Shown: in pieces, positions 27,201 to 38,906 of the stretch | Layout of the letters: every line of letters begins with the position of its first letter | How positions within the stretch are numbered: the first letter of the stretch is position 1 | Assembly (NCBI GenBank): GCA_021234535.1 | Contig: CM037832.1 | Span: forward strand, 10,981,575-11,045,574 | From: Stichopus chloronotus | Taxonomy: Eukaryota > Echinodermata > Holothuroidea > Aspidochirotida > Stichopodidae | Reading direction: 5' to 3' | Length of the DNA stretch: 64,000 bases | Made by a program: the position numbers and the translations under genes | Notes under the pieces: model-generated | Seen by the model: only the letters and a program-made list of their open reading frames with translations | What the model was told of the DNA's origin: nothing | Databases searched by the model: none

Positions 27201-29800
27201 GTCCTTCCTGAGCTACGTAATTGCCACAACTGGTGGAAAGCTTAATAATGGACTTAGAGAAACCATTGTTTTTTTCCTGTCCTTGGGTTTTTGAAAGATT
27301 ATGGTCTATATATTACTTTAAATGCCAAAGTTGCAAACACAAACCCTGTCAGTGTGCTGTGTTGTGGTCTCAATGCATTACAAGTATGGAAATATTGTCC
27401 TGCTAGCTAGAGATTCGGGGTATCCTTTAAAAAATGGTGTCAGGGTCTGGATCCATTGTCAATATTTATCAGACTTCCCCATCATGTTTCTTTGCATGTA
27501 CTTGTTTAGGTACGAAGAAAATACATAATATGTATTTTTGGGTTGTTTGGATCGGTGAGCCCTGGGCAGTAGTTCATTACAACTCATCATTTGATTTGCT
27601 GTGATTGAAGTTTGTAATAGTAAAGGACATTAGTAAAGTAGTGTTCAGGTTCTCGACTCCACTTCAACTACAAGCAGGGATGGAGGTGTAATTGAGAAGG
27701 AGATACAACAGGAAGGTTAAGTCATGCTAATCCTCTGATTCTCTCCGGTGAGATAACTTTCAATTCATAAAGGTAGGAGGACAGCTAAGAGCACCGTTTT
27801 ACTTTTGTGGTGATGTATCTTACTTCGAGGGACATCCTAGTAATCTTCATTCACACCTCCTTATGATCTTTGAAAAGGATTCTGTAGCAAAAAGCTTTGA
27901 TCCGAGGTTCATTGCCGACAGTCAACTCAAAACCACTGTCTCAAAACCCAAAATGACTGGATATCTCTGGAATCAAGACAGACTGGTATATGAGAATAAG
28001 ACATAGACCTTTGCCATACATGCAAATGACAAAAATGGTCATAAGACTACATTTTACTGTTGCATTTCATCGATTTTTGCTGACTTTCACAAGTTTGCAG
28101 AGGGTGTATCCATGTTCCACAAGTTGCACAACGTCAAATTTTTCTACGGCAATAGGTGGCGGACTGCGCTGGAAGTTGGAAACTGATTTTCAAGAATAAC
28201 GACTGGCAATGCTATAGCTGTAGATAAAATTTTTCAATAGGTAATTTACAACGGAGTAGACAACATGGACCTTTTCGGTTAAGTTCCTAATACCCTTTAA
28301 TTCCATTGAATATTTAAGAGGTGAACAAAAGAGGCTATTTTCAGGGAAATTATGCGACTTCAAAGGAAGGAGCTTCTGATAGTATCTCGTTCTCTATTGC
28401 ACCAATTGCACCTGCTTAAAGTACAAAAGAAGAACATTAAGACCCACCAAACTGAATGTAGGTAAGCTGCTCAATTAGCTCAAAGGTATTCCATTTCTTT
28501 ATTAGGTGATCCCAGTTCAATATCATTCACTTACCAACATGGACATGTCAATTAAGTCAACTAATCCTTACACAATTAGCTCGATCAGAACAATACCTCA
28601 ATCTCCCAGGTGGCTATCTGCCCACATGTTCAGAGAAGGTGACGCAAAACTCAAAACAACTGCTAAATTGACATAAATGAAATTTACCTCGTTAGCAAGG
28701 AATGGCACGTAAATGAACCGAAGAGGCAGAAGTCTAATACTTTGTCAAACAGAATCTACCAGATTCATCAACCAGATACGTCAACCGTATTCAAACTTCT
28801 CTATTTTTCGTCGTTCATCTCTTCAATCACAATTCAACTGTTTCTGACATATTCAGAACATTGTTGCAAAGGAACATTTAACAACCAGAAGTATTGAGAT
28901 TCAGCAGCATTGCTACTCTAGTTGTTATCTGTTAGATATTGGAAAGTACTCAGAGACGAATGGTTAAATTTGTGCTTTGTTTAGGGTTAGAGGCAGGGGA
29001 TAGTATAAGATAGAAGGAGATTTGTGGTTTCGAAGAAATACACCATCTAGATATGGGTCAGAAACCCAGAAAACCATCCCTCAGGTGAGCTTCTCGGGAT
29101 ATTGTTTTGGAGGGCTAATTCATGTTTACCATCTGAGTTGAGTGCCATTACCAGTTGGTGTGTAGTGTACAAGAAATTTTTTGCCAAAAAGCCTGCCAGA
29201 TTGCAGGAAATGGCACTTCTTGGGCCTCCCTATGCACATCCAGACAGCCCTTTATTTTGAGATGTACTTTTGTGTCTCAAAACCTTACTCTTTCAAAAAG
29301 TAAAGGTAAAACCAGTAAATTTTATTTTGATAGCTGAATTGTTGCCAGCTGGGAAAATTGAGGCTTAGGTTATCCATGCTCTATACAAGTTGTTCTCTCT
29401 TTGCATTGTTTTCTTTCAAACTCTGACCTATAATAAGCTAGGGCAGATGTTGTAAAATTTTCACTCTTTTTGCTGTCATAGTAGCAGGAATGATCTCTAA
29501 TTAAAGATGTACACTTTTCCAGTAAACATTATACTGTATATTTCATTATTTTTCATTTCAGCCAAGAGTCATTTAAAAGGTACATGCTAAATATATTGTT
29601 GAGGTTGGTCACATCCACAATTAAAAAAGTCTTGTCGTGGAAGAAAATTTGCGTAACCGGTTGAGTGCACTTATGTGCCCCTCAGTAAGATTAGGCCCTA
29701 TGGCTATGTAATACTGTAGGCTACTAGTGCTAAGGGTGCATTTCTGTTATGCATTGGTTCTTTGTAGTTGCAAAGGTACCTATGCAGTCACTGTAGCATA
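24251..29800. other. Non-coding stretch, nothing firmly recognised
   Basis: Only short frames are present, none with both splice sites and family resemblance. The best looking is minus strand 26216-26022 (LLDACHLVYKIIVATAEILN), which was not supported enough to call. No repeats were recognised by eye. Confidence 0.3.
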
Positions 29801-29809
29801 TGTGCGTGT

Positions 29810-30124
29810 GTGTGTGTATGTGACGGATAAGAATGCAAGGTATGTTACGTGATTTAACTCAATAATCTGGGAGTGATTGTTTTTGTGGTGAAAGTTGATG
29901 TGTATGATATTGAGTAGATGTGCCCCTATTGTTTTTGGTGGAGGTCAAAGATCATTTGGGATCACCAGAGGCAAAAAAGTGAATTTCTTCGAGTTGCTGT
30001 AACTTGGTGTCCATTGTTCAAAACGGTGACAAAATTTTAGGATCAGATAGATTGGTAGGTGGAGAAAATACAGTAACATTAATCTCATATATGAAAGGGT
30101 CAAAAGGTCGGAATGTGGTGTTTT
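29810..30124 (+). repeat. Single AGGTCA-type repeat unit
   Basis: GAGTAGATGTGCCCCTATTG, TTTTTGGTGGAGGTCAAAG and TCACCAGAGGCAAAA match the 145-bp unit at 35011-35700 in the same order and orientation. It runs directly into the dispersed repeat starting at 30125. Confidence 0.7.
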
Positions 30125-30426
30125 ATTGATATCTCTCCAACAAAACTTTTTTAAGTGGATAGTGTAATGGAAAATTGTGTTCGTCTATATGAAGTGCATA
30201 TGATGACCTCATTCAATCGTTTGACCTTTTTGACTTTTCTGTGATGCATGTTAAGACAAACCAAAAATCCAATTACACTACCCTCTTATGATGCTTTTAA
30301 GTCAAGTTACTGACATTTTAGTGAAAACTTTATGTACATGAAAGTAACTGAAGCAGCCAGCACACAGGTTGTGCTGAATACAGACTCAGTGTATACATAT
30401 ATGCACAAGTATGCAAGTTGTTGTGT
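30125..30426 (+). repeat. Dispersed repeat, copy B (partner at 4190)
   Basis: Aligns with 4190-4503 from ATTGATATCTCTCCAACAAA to GTATGCAAGTTGTTG, same orientation, lacking the central TTGATCTCACTTGACC portion. Here the left neighbour is an AGGTCA-type unit rather than a microsatellite, so the two families may be parts of one longer element. Confidence 0.8.
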
Positions 30427-31084
30427 AATTGTTTCTGCATGGAAGGTACACACACAAAATTACTGTACTGTACTTTTACTAAATAATGGAGTAATTCTTC
30501 CATCCACTTCATCAGGACCTGGTTGATCTCAATTGAGCATTGCCCCCCCCCAAAAAAAATATCTATGGTATTAGCAAACTTTGATGATAGGGATTCTGCT
30601 AAATGACTTTGAGTTTTGCCACTGCCCTGTAATTGCAGACCTCCTTATCTGCTGGGTTTAAAGTTAAAGAACCTTCACCAAGGAGCCAAAGTGTCCTTGG
30701 GCTCTTGTCGTTGCAGTATTTTGATTCATAGCATTTATGTCTGATGATACATAAGACCAGATTGAGACATTCAGTGTAATAATACTCACATGATTAGGCC
30801 ACATGTCTATACAGGAATATAAGCAACATGAACAATATTTTGCAAGTTTATCTATGTCTTTATTACTGATAGTTTATACAAGTCATTTGCCCATTTTTCA
30901 TTTTTTTGAGGGGGGGTGGGAGGAGGGGGGACATAAGCCCCTATTCCCCCTAGAACCATCCCTGCCATCCCTACTGATCCTATCTACATATTTTCACCCG
31001 ATCTAGTCAGAGAGTTCTGTTTAAAATATAGGTAAAAGTGTTGCTTGTGCTATGTGGTTTGCACATTTCAAGTTAAGTCAGTCT

Positions 31085-31700
31085 TAGGGATCAGTTCAAA
31101 TGTGAATATTTTGATGCCAGTAAGTCAGTCATGATGTAGGAGATGTTGGGGAGGGGGTGGGTGGTCACAGTTAAGCATTACATTACCACTTGTGGTTAAA
31201 TTCTGCCAACATTCAAAGCAACGCTTGTTTTGACCGCAGGTCAAGTCAACGGTGAATCATTTAATGCTTACAGGTAGTACATTGGTAATGATTTTCAGTA
31301 GTGGGAGGTCAAGGATCACAGTGAAGCATTGTGGTTAAATTCTGTCTATTACATTTTTTACTATTTACATGCCAAAAAAACAACGGTTTTGAATGTGAAT
31401 CAAGTCAAAGGTGAATGTTTTAGTGTCTGTAGCTTATTAATGATTTTTAGAAGTGAATGTCGTCAAGGGTTGTTCACATTGTAGCAAGCATTATGTTACT
31501 ACTTGTGTGTAAACAAACAAGTCAGCAGCAGTTTTGAATAAAAATCAGGTCACATGTGGATATTGTAATGCTTGTAGATCACTAAAGATCTCATGAAGTG
31601 GGGGGTCAAAGGTCACAGTATGTAGCATGAGGTACTGTACCACTCATGGTTGATTTCTGCAAATTCACAAAAGCATCTTTTCCTCTTACAGTGGTAAAAA
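31085..31700 (+). repeat. Tandem repeat family 2, about 4 diverged units
   Basis: Units containing TCAAnnGTGAATnnTTTnATG, then TTAATGATTTTnAG, then GGGGTCAAAGGTCACAGT and GnAGCATnAnGTTAC recur near 31096, 31246, 31406 and 31548. The period is about 140-160 bases. Distinct in sequence from the 145-bp family but also carrying GGTCAAAGGTCA. Confidence 0.65.
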
Positions 31701-31814
31701 AATTTCTCAAGTGTTGATTCAGCAGTAGCGGCTCTTTTTCAAGTCTGTGTCAAAATGTATTCTATATTTCTGTAGACCAGATATAATGGTAATTTAAAGT
31801 AAACTATATAATTG

Positions 31815-31853
31815 TAAAAAAAGAAAGAAAGAGAAAAAGAAAAGAAAAAAAAA
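31815..31853 (+). repeat. A/G-only purine tract
   Basis: Almost pure A and G (AAAGAAAGAAAGAGAAAAAG and on), simple sequence. The poly-Phe/Ser frame opposite is an artefact. Confidence 0.8.
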
Positions 31854-32065
31854 TCAGTACAGAGAGAAAACATTCCAGGTGCACCCACAATCAATTGTAA
31901 AATGACCAAAGAATCCTTTAACTTCAGTTTGAAAATAGCCATAAGTGGAATGTTTCAAGTCTTCCTCTTCATCTTTTGGGAGATGCTGATATAGGAAGCG
32001 TTCGAAGATGCAAAGTAAGTCAGCGGTAAAAACTGATACTTTCATTCCCATCGATATTTACTTAC

Positions 32066-32140
32066 CTCTGACCCTTGCAGCGTTAATAAGGTGCTTCTAA
32101 CTTTATCACTTTTTTTTGCGGAGAACATTGCACTTTTCTT
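32066..32140 (-). CDS. Candidate 75-base internal exon, product unknown
   Basis: On the minus strand GACTACTGCAG (AG just before 32140) is followed by 25 complete codons translating as KKSAMFSAKKSDKVRSTLLT plus LQGSE, then GAG|GTAAGTA, a donor matching the consensus. Only this one frame is open; the other two have stops. Length and edges are typical of a metazoan internal exon of phase 0-0. The next convincing exon downstream was not found, although the minus frame at about 32010-31860 (CIFERFLYQHLPKDEEEDLK) looks coding. No domain recognised. Confidence 0.35.
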
Positions 32141-32544
32141 CTGCAGTAGTCAAAAGTGCACAAGGTAAGAAAAATGTATTTCTTATTATACAATAGTATA
32201 ATTTATGGCATTTTCACATTCTTTGATGTATCCTGTAATTTATCTTGTTTGAATTCTTAATGAATCTCAGGAAGTAATTATCTTGGCTCAATTTCTCGAA
32301 ACCAATCATGCTGATTGTCTGATGGTTGAGATAGTCGCATCAACCGAGGTGTCGTTAATGTATCAATATTGCTTGAGGCTGCGTTTTGCCTCGAGGAGTT
32401 CAGGACATACACATTAACTCCGTTGAATGGTTACATGTCGATTAGCATTAAGTTGTGGACTTAATTTTCCTTAAAAAGTAGAAATGACGGTGTGGGAGAT
32501 CTTTATTTGGTTTCCAACATACATTAGGTTCCTTACAAACAAAC

Positions 32545-32810
32545 CTATGTTAACTACTTCACCAACAAACTAAAAATCATTTGACTTCATTCGGGATGGC
32601 CCCATGGGAAGGAGGCGCCAGTCCAGTATTAGGCCGGACGGCGCCTGAGACAGTGTTAAAGGTTACCAGTATCCTTGGCACAGTAGATGGGAGTGCATTT
32701 GTTGTATTGAGACAGGTAAGTGAGTCATTCGGAAATAACCAAACCAGGTGAGTTTTGGGATAACGTTACTACTTAACCAAAAAACTAAAAATCTTTTGAC
32801 TTATTTCACT
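32545..32810 (+). repeat. Dispersed repeat with flanking 40-base direct repeats (partner at 48497, inverted)
   Basis: A ~40-base sequence, TTAACTACTTCACCAACAAA continuing to CTAAAAATCATTTGACTT (about 32548-32590), recurs at about 32766-32808 in slightly changed form. Between them, GCGCCAGTCCAGTATTAG, TAAAGGTTACCAGTA and GAGACAGGTAAGTGAG are found again in reverse complement at 48497-48650. Function unknown. Confidence 0.6.
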
Positions 32811-35010
32811 TTGAAAAAAACCCCTTACATTTTTTTTTTTAATGTTTGACAAGGTCTTTTAATACTCTAAAAAAGTGCACTCATTTGTAATATTTATATA
32901 ATTTGCAGAAATGATATGTCAGGAAGACCATTCCAGACAGACACCACTGCCTGTTTTTCCATAATACCTTATTCAAAACTGTAAATATGTGTCAAATTTA
33001 TTGATATTTTGCCTTGTGAAGAACTGTCACACACAAGAAAGCTCACAGATTCAAAAGCCAAAACAACTCAGAAGCAATCCGCGGAGCCTTTGAAAGCGTG
33101 TATGTATTATTCAGAATGATTTCAAAGCATTTCTGCCGGAATCAATAAACTGAAGTGACAAGGCACCATCGATATCGCACATTATTGATGTGCTATGTTG
33201 TTACATTTCTAAGTAACCATCTAATACAGACAGCAAGCCGCATTCAATGATTCAATACCCTGCAAAGTCCATACGCTGCTGCACGTATTGTTCGACCATC
33301 TCATGCAGATGAATATATCCTCACACTCACACCATGTACATGCAGCCATGCTACGATCGTGTCTGTTCACACGGAGGGCTTTACCCTGAATTAATAGGAG
33401 CAATCGCACTAAACCAAGTGGTTCTGCATCCGAAAGCTCCTGGAGCATTCCAGTATCTCTCATTCATCGCCAGGACTGGTTTGACGTCACAGCTTGATTG
33501 GATAAAGGCTAGCCTGGGTAAAATCTGCTCACCTAATGGGTCGACATGAAATTACAGTGACGTATGTACGCACGTGCAGTCAGGATGGGTAGTTAAGGCC
33601 AGTGTCTCCTTTTGTGTGTGTGTACATACTGTGTGCTGTGCACATGGCATATATATCCCAAACTGATGAGGTGTAAATAACAAGTCAGTCGAAGACAGTG
33701 TAATAACTGGGAGGATTGCTAAAGCTACAGGCTAATGGGAAATATGATTATGCTGTATGTCTTACTTTACATAGTTATATGCAGGAGGATTTTGTTATTA
33801 AAGGTTGAGTGGTAATCATATTGTTCAGGGTACTATTTAGCATATGAAAGGCAGACCTGCAGCTGCAGCATTGGGAGTTAATTATCCGGTTTGGGTTCCC
33901 CCTAGTACTCAGCCTCGACTCGGTAACCTGCATAATTCCAGTAGGCCAACATTAGGGTTTTTTTTATGTTGTCTATGAGTTAATGTAGGGTATTTACAGG
34001 TTGCTTATAATGCTGAGCAGCTTAAGAAAAATACGGTGCTTCAAATTTTTAAGTTTTCCCCCAACCTCCCAAATTCGGATCAGTTCAGATGTGTACTCTC
34101 CTCTGTCTCCGGTGATTATTAGCTTCCATTGTCGTGTTCCCCAGCTTCTGATATATCTGGTGAATTTGTAACCCACTGTGAATGCCAGTAGCTGAAGATA
34201 AAGGGTAGCTAAATTTTTCTTGCATGTGTATTGACAATTTGATTCAGTGTCAGTATTAGGCCACAATTTGGACAGTATTGATTGGGTAAGTTTAGACTTT
34301 AACAGTGGCATGATATAGAGAGAGGGTATTAAACAAACAAGAAAAAAAAAACACAGATCGAAAAGGGTTTATTTGTGTGGCTAAAATTTCAAACCTGTAT
34401 GTATTTTTTGTAACAATAGGTTGTGATGATCAAAGTGTGCACTTGTTATGGCTATTGATTGGTTACACAGGCACTGTTTAAAGTGATTGCATGCATAGGG
34501 CAAAAAGTCAAAACATTCAAATTTCATGTCCAAAAGTTAAGTGTGTCTTTTAATTGCACCATCCAGATAATTTGGTACACTTTAATAATAGATTTCAGGT
34601 TGTTAATTCTGCCGTATGATTTCAAGGTCTCCCAGCAGAACGTTGGCAGTTTGCATGCGACTTAACAGTACGCTTCTTGAATGAGCCAATGGGAAGTATA
34701 CTGGTAATGAATATTCAGCTAGTCAAAGCAGCTGATTATAGGTTATTTGTGAAGACAGTGATTTGTTTTAATAAATATTTCTCGCAATTCCCGATACCGA
34801 TCAAGGAGCGACGACTGGAGAAGTGTGTTTCTTGATACACCAACGAGAGCTGTACTGATGCATATTATGTAGGCTTATATACTTTGAACTGTGAGTTTTC
34901 AGATATGATTTCTGCTTTTTCACTGTTTGATTCCTTGCCGAAGGCAGAAGGAATCTATGCGATGGTGATGTCGTGTGTGTGCGTATATGCGTGTGTATGT
35001 GACGCCTTGC
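32811..35010. other. Non-coding stretch, nothing firmly recognised
   Basis: Two minus-strand frames (33463-33221 and 34311-33994) are long for this composition, but no convincing splice pair or family was found. Confidence 0.3.
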
Positions 35011-35700
35011 TTGTAAACACGATATCTCAAGAAGTGTAACCATGACTGGTCTCATACTTGGTGTGTGGGTTGGTCATACTGAGTAGATGATCCCTATTGT
35101 TTTTGGTGGTGGTCAAAGGTAATTTGAGGTCACCAGAGGTCAAAATGTGAAAACCTTGTAAACACGATATCTCAAGAACGGTAAATGTAACTGATGTCAT
35201 ACTTGATTTATAGGTTGGTCATATTAAGTAGATGGTCCCTATCGTTTTTGGTTGAGGTCAAAGGTCATTTGAGGTCACCAGAGATGAAACTGTGAAAACC
35301 TTGTAAACACGATATCTCCAGAAAGGTAACTATGACTGATGTCATACTTAGTATGTGGGTTGGTCACACTGAGTAGATGGTACTCATTGTTTTTGGTTGA
35401 GGTCAAAGGTCATTTGAGGTCACCAGAGGTCAAAATGCAAAAACCTTATAAACAGGTCACCAGAGATGAACTGTGAAAACCTTGTAAACATGATATCTCA
35501 AGAATCTTAACTGTGACTGATGTCATACTTGGTGTGTGGGTTGGTCATATTGAGCAGATGATCTCTATTGTTTTTGGTTGAGGTCAAAGGTCATTTGAGG
35601 TCACCAAATGTTAAACTGTAAAAACCTTGTAAACACAATATCTCCAGAAGGGTAACAGTGACTGATGTCATTCATGTTTAGGTTGGTTATTTGGGGTTAA
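35011..35700 (+). repeat. Tandem array of five 145-bp AGGTCA-type units
   Basis: TTGTAAACACGATATCTC begins units at 35011, 35156, 35301, about 35482 and about 35627, giving exact 145-base steps except the third, which is 181 because of a 36-base internal duplication (TCACCAGAGATGAAC..AAAACC). Each full unit continues TGACTGATGTCATACTTG, GTGGGTTGGTCATA, AGTAGATG, TATTGTTTTTGGTTGAGGTC and AAAGGTCATTTGAGGTCACC. Most contain the direct repeat AGGTCAAAGGTCA, a textbook DR1 nuclear-receptor site. No coding role. Confidence 0.95.
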
Positions 35701-36362
35701 AAGGCTCATTAATATGGTGTTTTTAGTGCAATAATTGTAGTTGATCTCATACTTGTCATGTGGGTAATTCATGTTTGATATAGCCATGTTACAAGGAATC
35801 ACAAAGCCTTTTGGCTTTCTGGTTTATGCTGTTTCTGTTGCTTTTCAAAGTGATTGCTGTCATTTTCTTTCATAGAATGGCTTATTCCATTCATGAACAA
35901 CCTGGCATATATTTAAAAATAAAGAAAGGCTTCAGGTCAAACATAATTTTATTGTTATGGTTTTTCTGTACACTCGCAATCACTTTAAGCAAGAGTGATA
36001 TTCCTGGGATGTGGCTTCAACCGTGTAAGACAAAGTGAGATGGTGGAAAATAAGCAGTTGCAGATGTACAGTATGACTGTATTCCAATCTCTTACTATAA
36101 TATATAAAAAAAAAACAGCAATATTCTGAGAGTGGTAAAAGTAACAAAATTACAGTATATAAGGATCATCATGCGTAGACACATCATAAAATTATTACTT
36201 TACTTAACTAAATAAGTTAAGAGACTGAGGAGTGGCAACTGAAAGCTCCTAGGAGCTTGTGGGTGTTGACACCCCTTAATGACAGACAGAAGTACAAGAA
36301 ATAAAAAGGAAAGCACAAAAACAACAAGAACAGAGTACAGAAATACAAAAAAAGACGGTAGT

Positions 36363-36632
36363 TCAAAGGTAGTTTGCAATGAAATGAACTTTAAGCTGCT
36401 TTTTAAATGCATATGGTGTTTTACACTTTGTAACTTCCAAGGGGAGAGAATTCCATAGTTTTGCACCTACAAATCGAAGACCAAATTGAGATGACCTAAG
36501 CCTACAAATGGGAGTGATAAACTGATTTGAAGCAAGACTAGGGTAAGGGTAATGGCTATCACAAAACTGAAAACGAGTACTAAATATTGACGGGGTCCTG
36601 TTATGTAGCCAGTTCATGTGGACATTGCCCAT
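36363..36632 (-). mobile_element. C-terminal remnant of a non-LTR retrotransposon ORF
   Basis: The minus-strand frame ends with FGLRFVGAKLWNSLPLEV...AYAFKK-type sequence (actual: TPYAFKKQLKVHFI), the hallmark tail of CR1/L2/Jockey-type LINE ORF2 proteins just after the reverse-transcriptase region. Upstream the frame is closed by a stop near 36633 and no RT motifs are seen, so this is a 5'-truncated copy. The sequence below 36363, down to about 36190, is probably its 3' UTR. It cannot move on its own. Confidence 0.75.
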
Positions 36633-36858
36633 TCAAGATGCCAAAAGGTGTGCACAGGTTAGGTCGCATGTAGGTGGGTTGATTGCATATTAGGAAACAT
36701 AAATCAATTCTTATTGTCAATTTGTACTTCACATCTTAGACATAGACTTTCCCCTGTACTCATACTAAGGCATTCTTTGACCTAGCACCAAGTGCACCCA
36801 AGTAAAATCTTAGCCCTGTTCATTGCCAGAACTTTATTCTGGTTCACGTTGTGTCAGA

Positions 36859-36950
36859 TCAAACAATGTACTAGTGTGAGCAAGAGGTAAGTGTTGTCAC
36901 TTGTGAATACACACACTTGTGGGTTTTGGAGATTCTAGAAGCTATGTAGG
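36859..36950 (+). repeat. Short dispersed repeat, copy 1 of 3
   Basis: GTGTGAGCAAGAGGTAAGTG, TTGTCACTTGTGAATACAC and ACTTGTGGGTTTTGGAG recur, diverged, at 43806-43890 and 60123-60215. The GTAAGTG here looks like a splice donor, but because it sits in a repeat an exon call was dropped. Confidence 0.5.
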
Positions 36951-36999
36951 TAATATTTACAGATTGACTAAAATTACAAGGGGATTATGTTTGATATAA

Positions 37000-38060
37000 G
37001 AAATAGCATCAGCCACCTGGCCTAGGTAATAGCTAATGAGAATTACTATGTAGTAACTATAAGATGGTAGCCCATGCTCACAGACTTTATATGTTAAGTA
37101 GACTATACATATACATGATACAACTTATCCTACACTTTATCTATGTACAGCTTTATGTTCTTGTTTTTTGTTTCTTTTTTTTCAGCAAAATATTTCCTGT
37201 GTGCCTCTTTGTTTGTTGGTTTTGATAGTTTTAAGCAACAACTTAAATTCCCAGGGAACTATTCTGAATTATAATTCGCTCCACCGTTATGTATGTCGGT
37301 AAGGCAAAAGCTGTGATTAGGCTTACCTAGAGGCAGAAAAAGATTTAAAAATAAAACAGGATTATTTTTACTCAGCTGTTCCACAGTAACAACTTTATTT
37401 TATCTACATGTCTCAACAGAATTGAACTTTCTTGCAATGAACTAAAAGTTATCACTCTGAGATTCCTAGAGCCGATACTAAGTGGTTGAGAAATAATAAA
37501 GTTAAATCTAGAATTAACCTTTTCTTGAACTGTACGGAGAGGTGAGGTTGTTCCATTACTGTAGTTTTATGTCATTTGTAAATGCTGGATTTGCTTCAAA
37601 CAGTTTCAGGTGTACACGAAACTACACTTGAAGTTAATTAGTCGTTAATTAATGTTAACAATGTAAGGAGCATTTGTTTGTTTGTTGGGAACTGTTTTCA
37701 AACAAATTTCAGGTTTCATGGTTAAATGAAGGTCTCATGGTTGTCAGCCCATGGAATCCCACAAACAATAGACCTTCATTTTTTTCAATATTTGTGCCAA
37801 AAGTAGAATTTTTTGCATTTGTACTGCATGTTCGTAACCAATTCAGAAAGTGTAGAAAATTGGTCCAATGAAAGTCCAATGATATACTCTTTCATTTGTG
37901 AAATTTCTTACTTTAAAATGATCAGACTGTGATCTGAGTGTGTAAGTTCGGATCTTCGAAAATATACAAAATGCAAGCTGCGTCAAAGTCAATTCATGTC
38001 GTTAAATTTTTCCTCGGTTTTTAGAAACAGTTCAGAAAAGAGACATTTGAGAAAGAAAAA
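37000..38060. other. Non-coding stretch
   Basis: A textbook pyrimidine tract ending TTTTCAG at about 37186 is followed by no frame ending in a donor. Nothing else recognised. Confidence 0.3.
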
Positions 38061-38067
38061 AACTTAC

Positions 38068-38119
38068 TATGACAGTCTCCCACGCAGATAATGACAAATA
38101 CAGCAATGTATTTTTCCAT
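38068..38119 (-). CDS. Candidate start exon with signal-peptide-like sequence
   Basis: Minus-strand ATG at 38119 opens MEKYIAVFVIICVGDCH and runs 17 codons plus one base to ATA|GTAAGT at 38068. A charged start, a hydrophobic core IAVFVIICV and a small/polar end are what a secretory signal looks like. Such short stretches also occur by chance, and no linked downstream exon was found. Confidence 0.2.
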
Positions 38120-38906
38120 CACCTAACCTATTATTTGTGTGCATGGTTGCTTTAATTACGTACATCTTATATGGATGACCAACATTCTTCTTTCCAATAA
38201 CCTCTTAGAGAAGGTGAGCTATGGTGAAGCCACGTATGATCTTGTGGAAATACAGTTCTACTATGCACTACTGATCATGAGATGGCCTGTACATGGTTTC
38301 AGTCTTCTCTGGAGACCTGAGTAAAAGCAAAAAAAAAGTAAAAGTACATGCTACTTTTATAAAAATGCAAGAGACATGGTCTCATGATAGCAAGAATTTT
38401 TAAATCTCTGAAATGTCTATGTAATCCCCAAAGGGTGATCCATATAGCTGTTGGTAAGGGGGTAAGAATGAAGCTGTACAAGAGGGCAGATTGTGTACAG
38501 ATTTGGCAGAATTTAAGTTCTCTGTCTTTTGTGGTACACTTGAACTTGAAGTAAATATTTGAAGCGAGTGTTTTTCCACAGGATTGGTGACTTTCTGAAT
38601 AATTGGAAGTGAAACTTCATTTTAAGAGACTGAGTCAGAGCAGCTATCACTTCTCATGCCATTGGGGTTGTTACCACACTCACCTGGTCACTTCAGTAGG
38701 CTATACTGAACTACTGTAATGGTTGGCTTCTGTCTTGCTGGATCAAAACTGATCTACGTGGAAATGATGAAATGATGCTCTCTTAGCCTGCACCAAGACA
38801 GACTTTTGTGAAATTCCTCCTCTCTTGATAATTGTGTCCCCAGTTTGAATTTTCTGTTACAATCTTTTAAATACTATGAAACCAAAGCTCTTTTTTTTTT
38901 TTTTAC

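Noticed and set aside
33994..34311. 105-residue minus-strand frame
   Set aside because: No acceptor-donor pair, and another frame over the same DNA looks equally protein-like.
35011..35700. CRISPR-like interpretation of regularly spaced repeats
   Set aside because: The whole 145-base unit is repeated with no unique spacers, and the genome is animal.
36828..36889. 57-base exon candidate ending at a GTAAGTG
   Set aside because: The donor lies in a repeat found at three places and the surrounding copies are not coding.
37160..37260. Strong pyrimidine tract and CAG at about 37186
   Set aside because: No open frame leads to a donor in either phase left by exon 3349.
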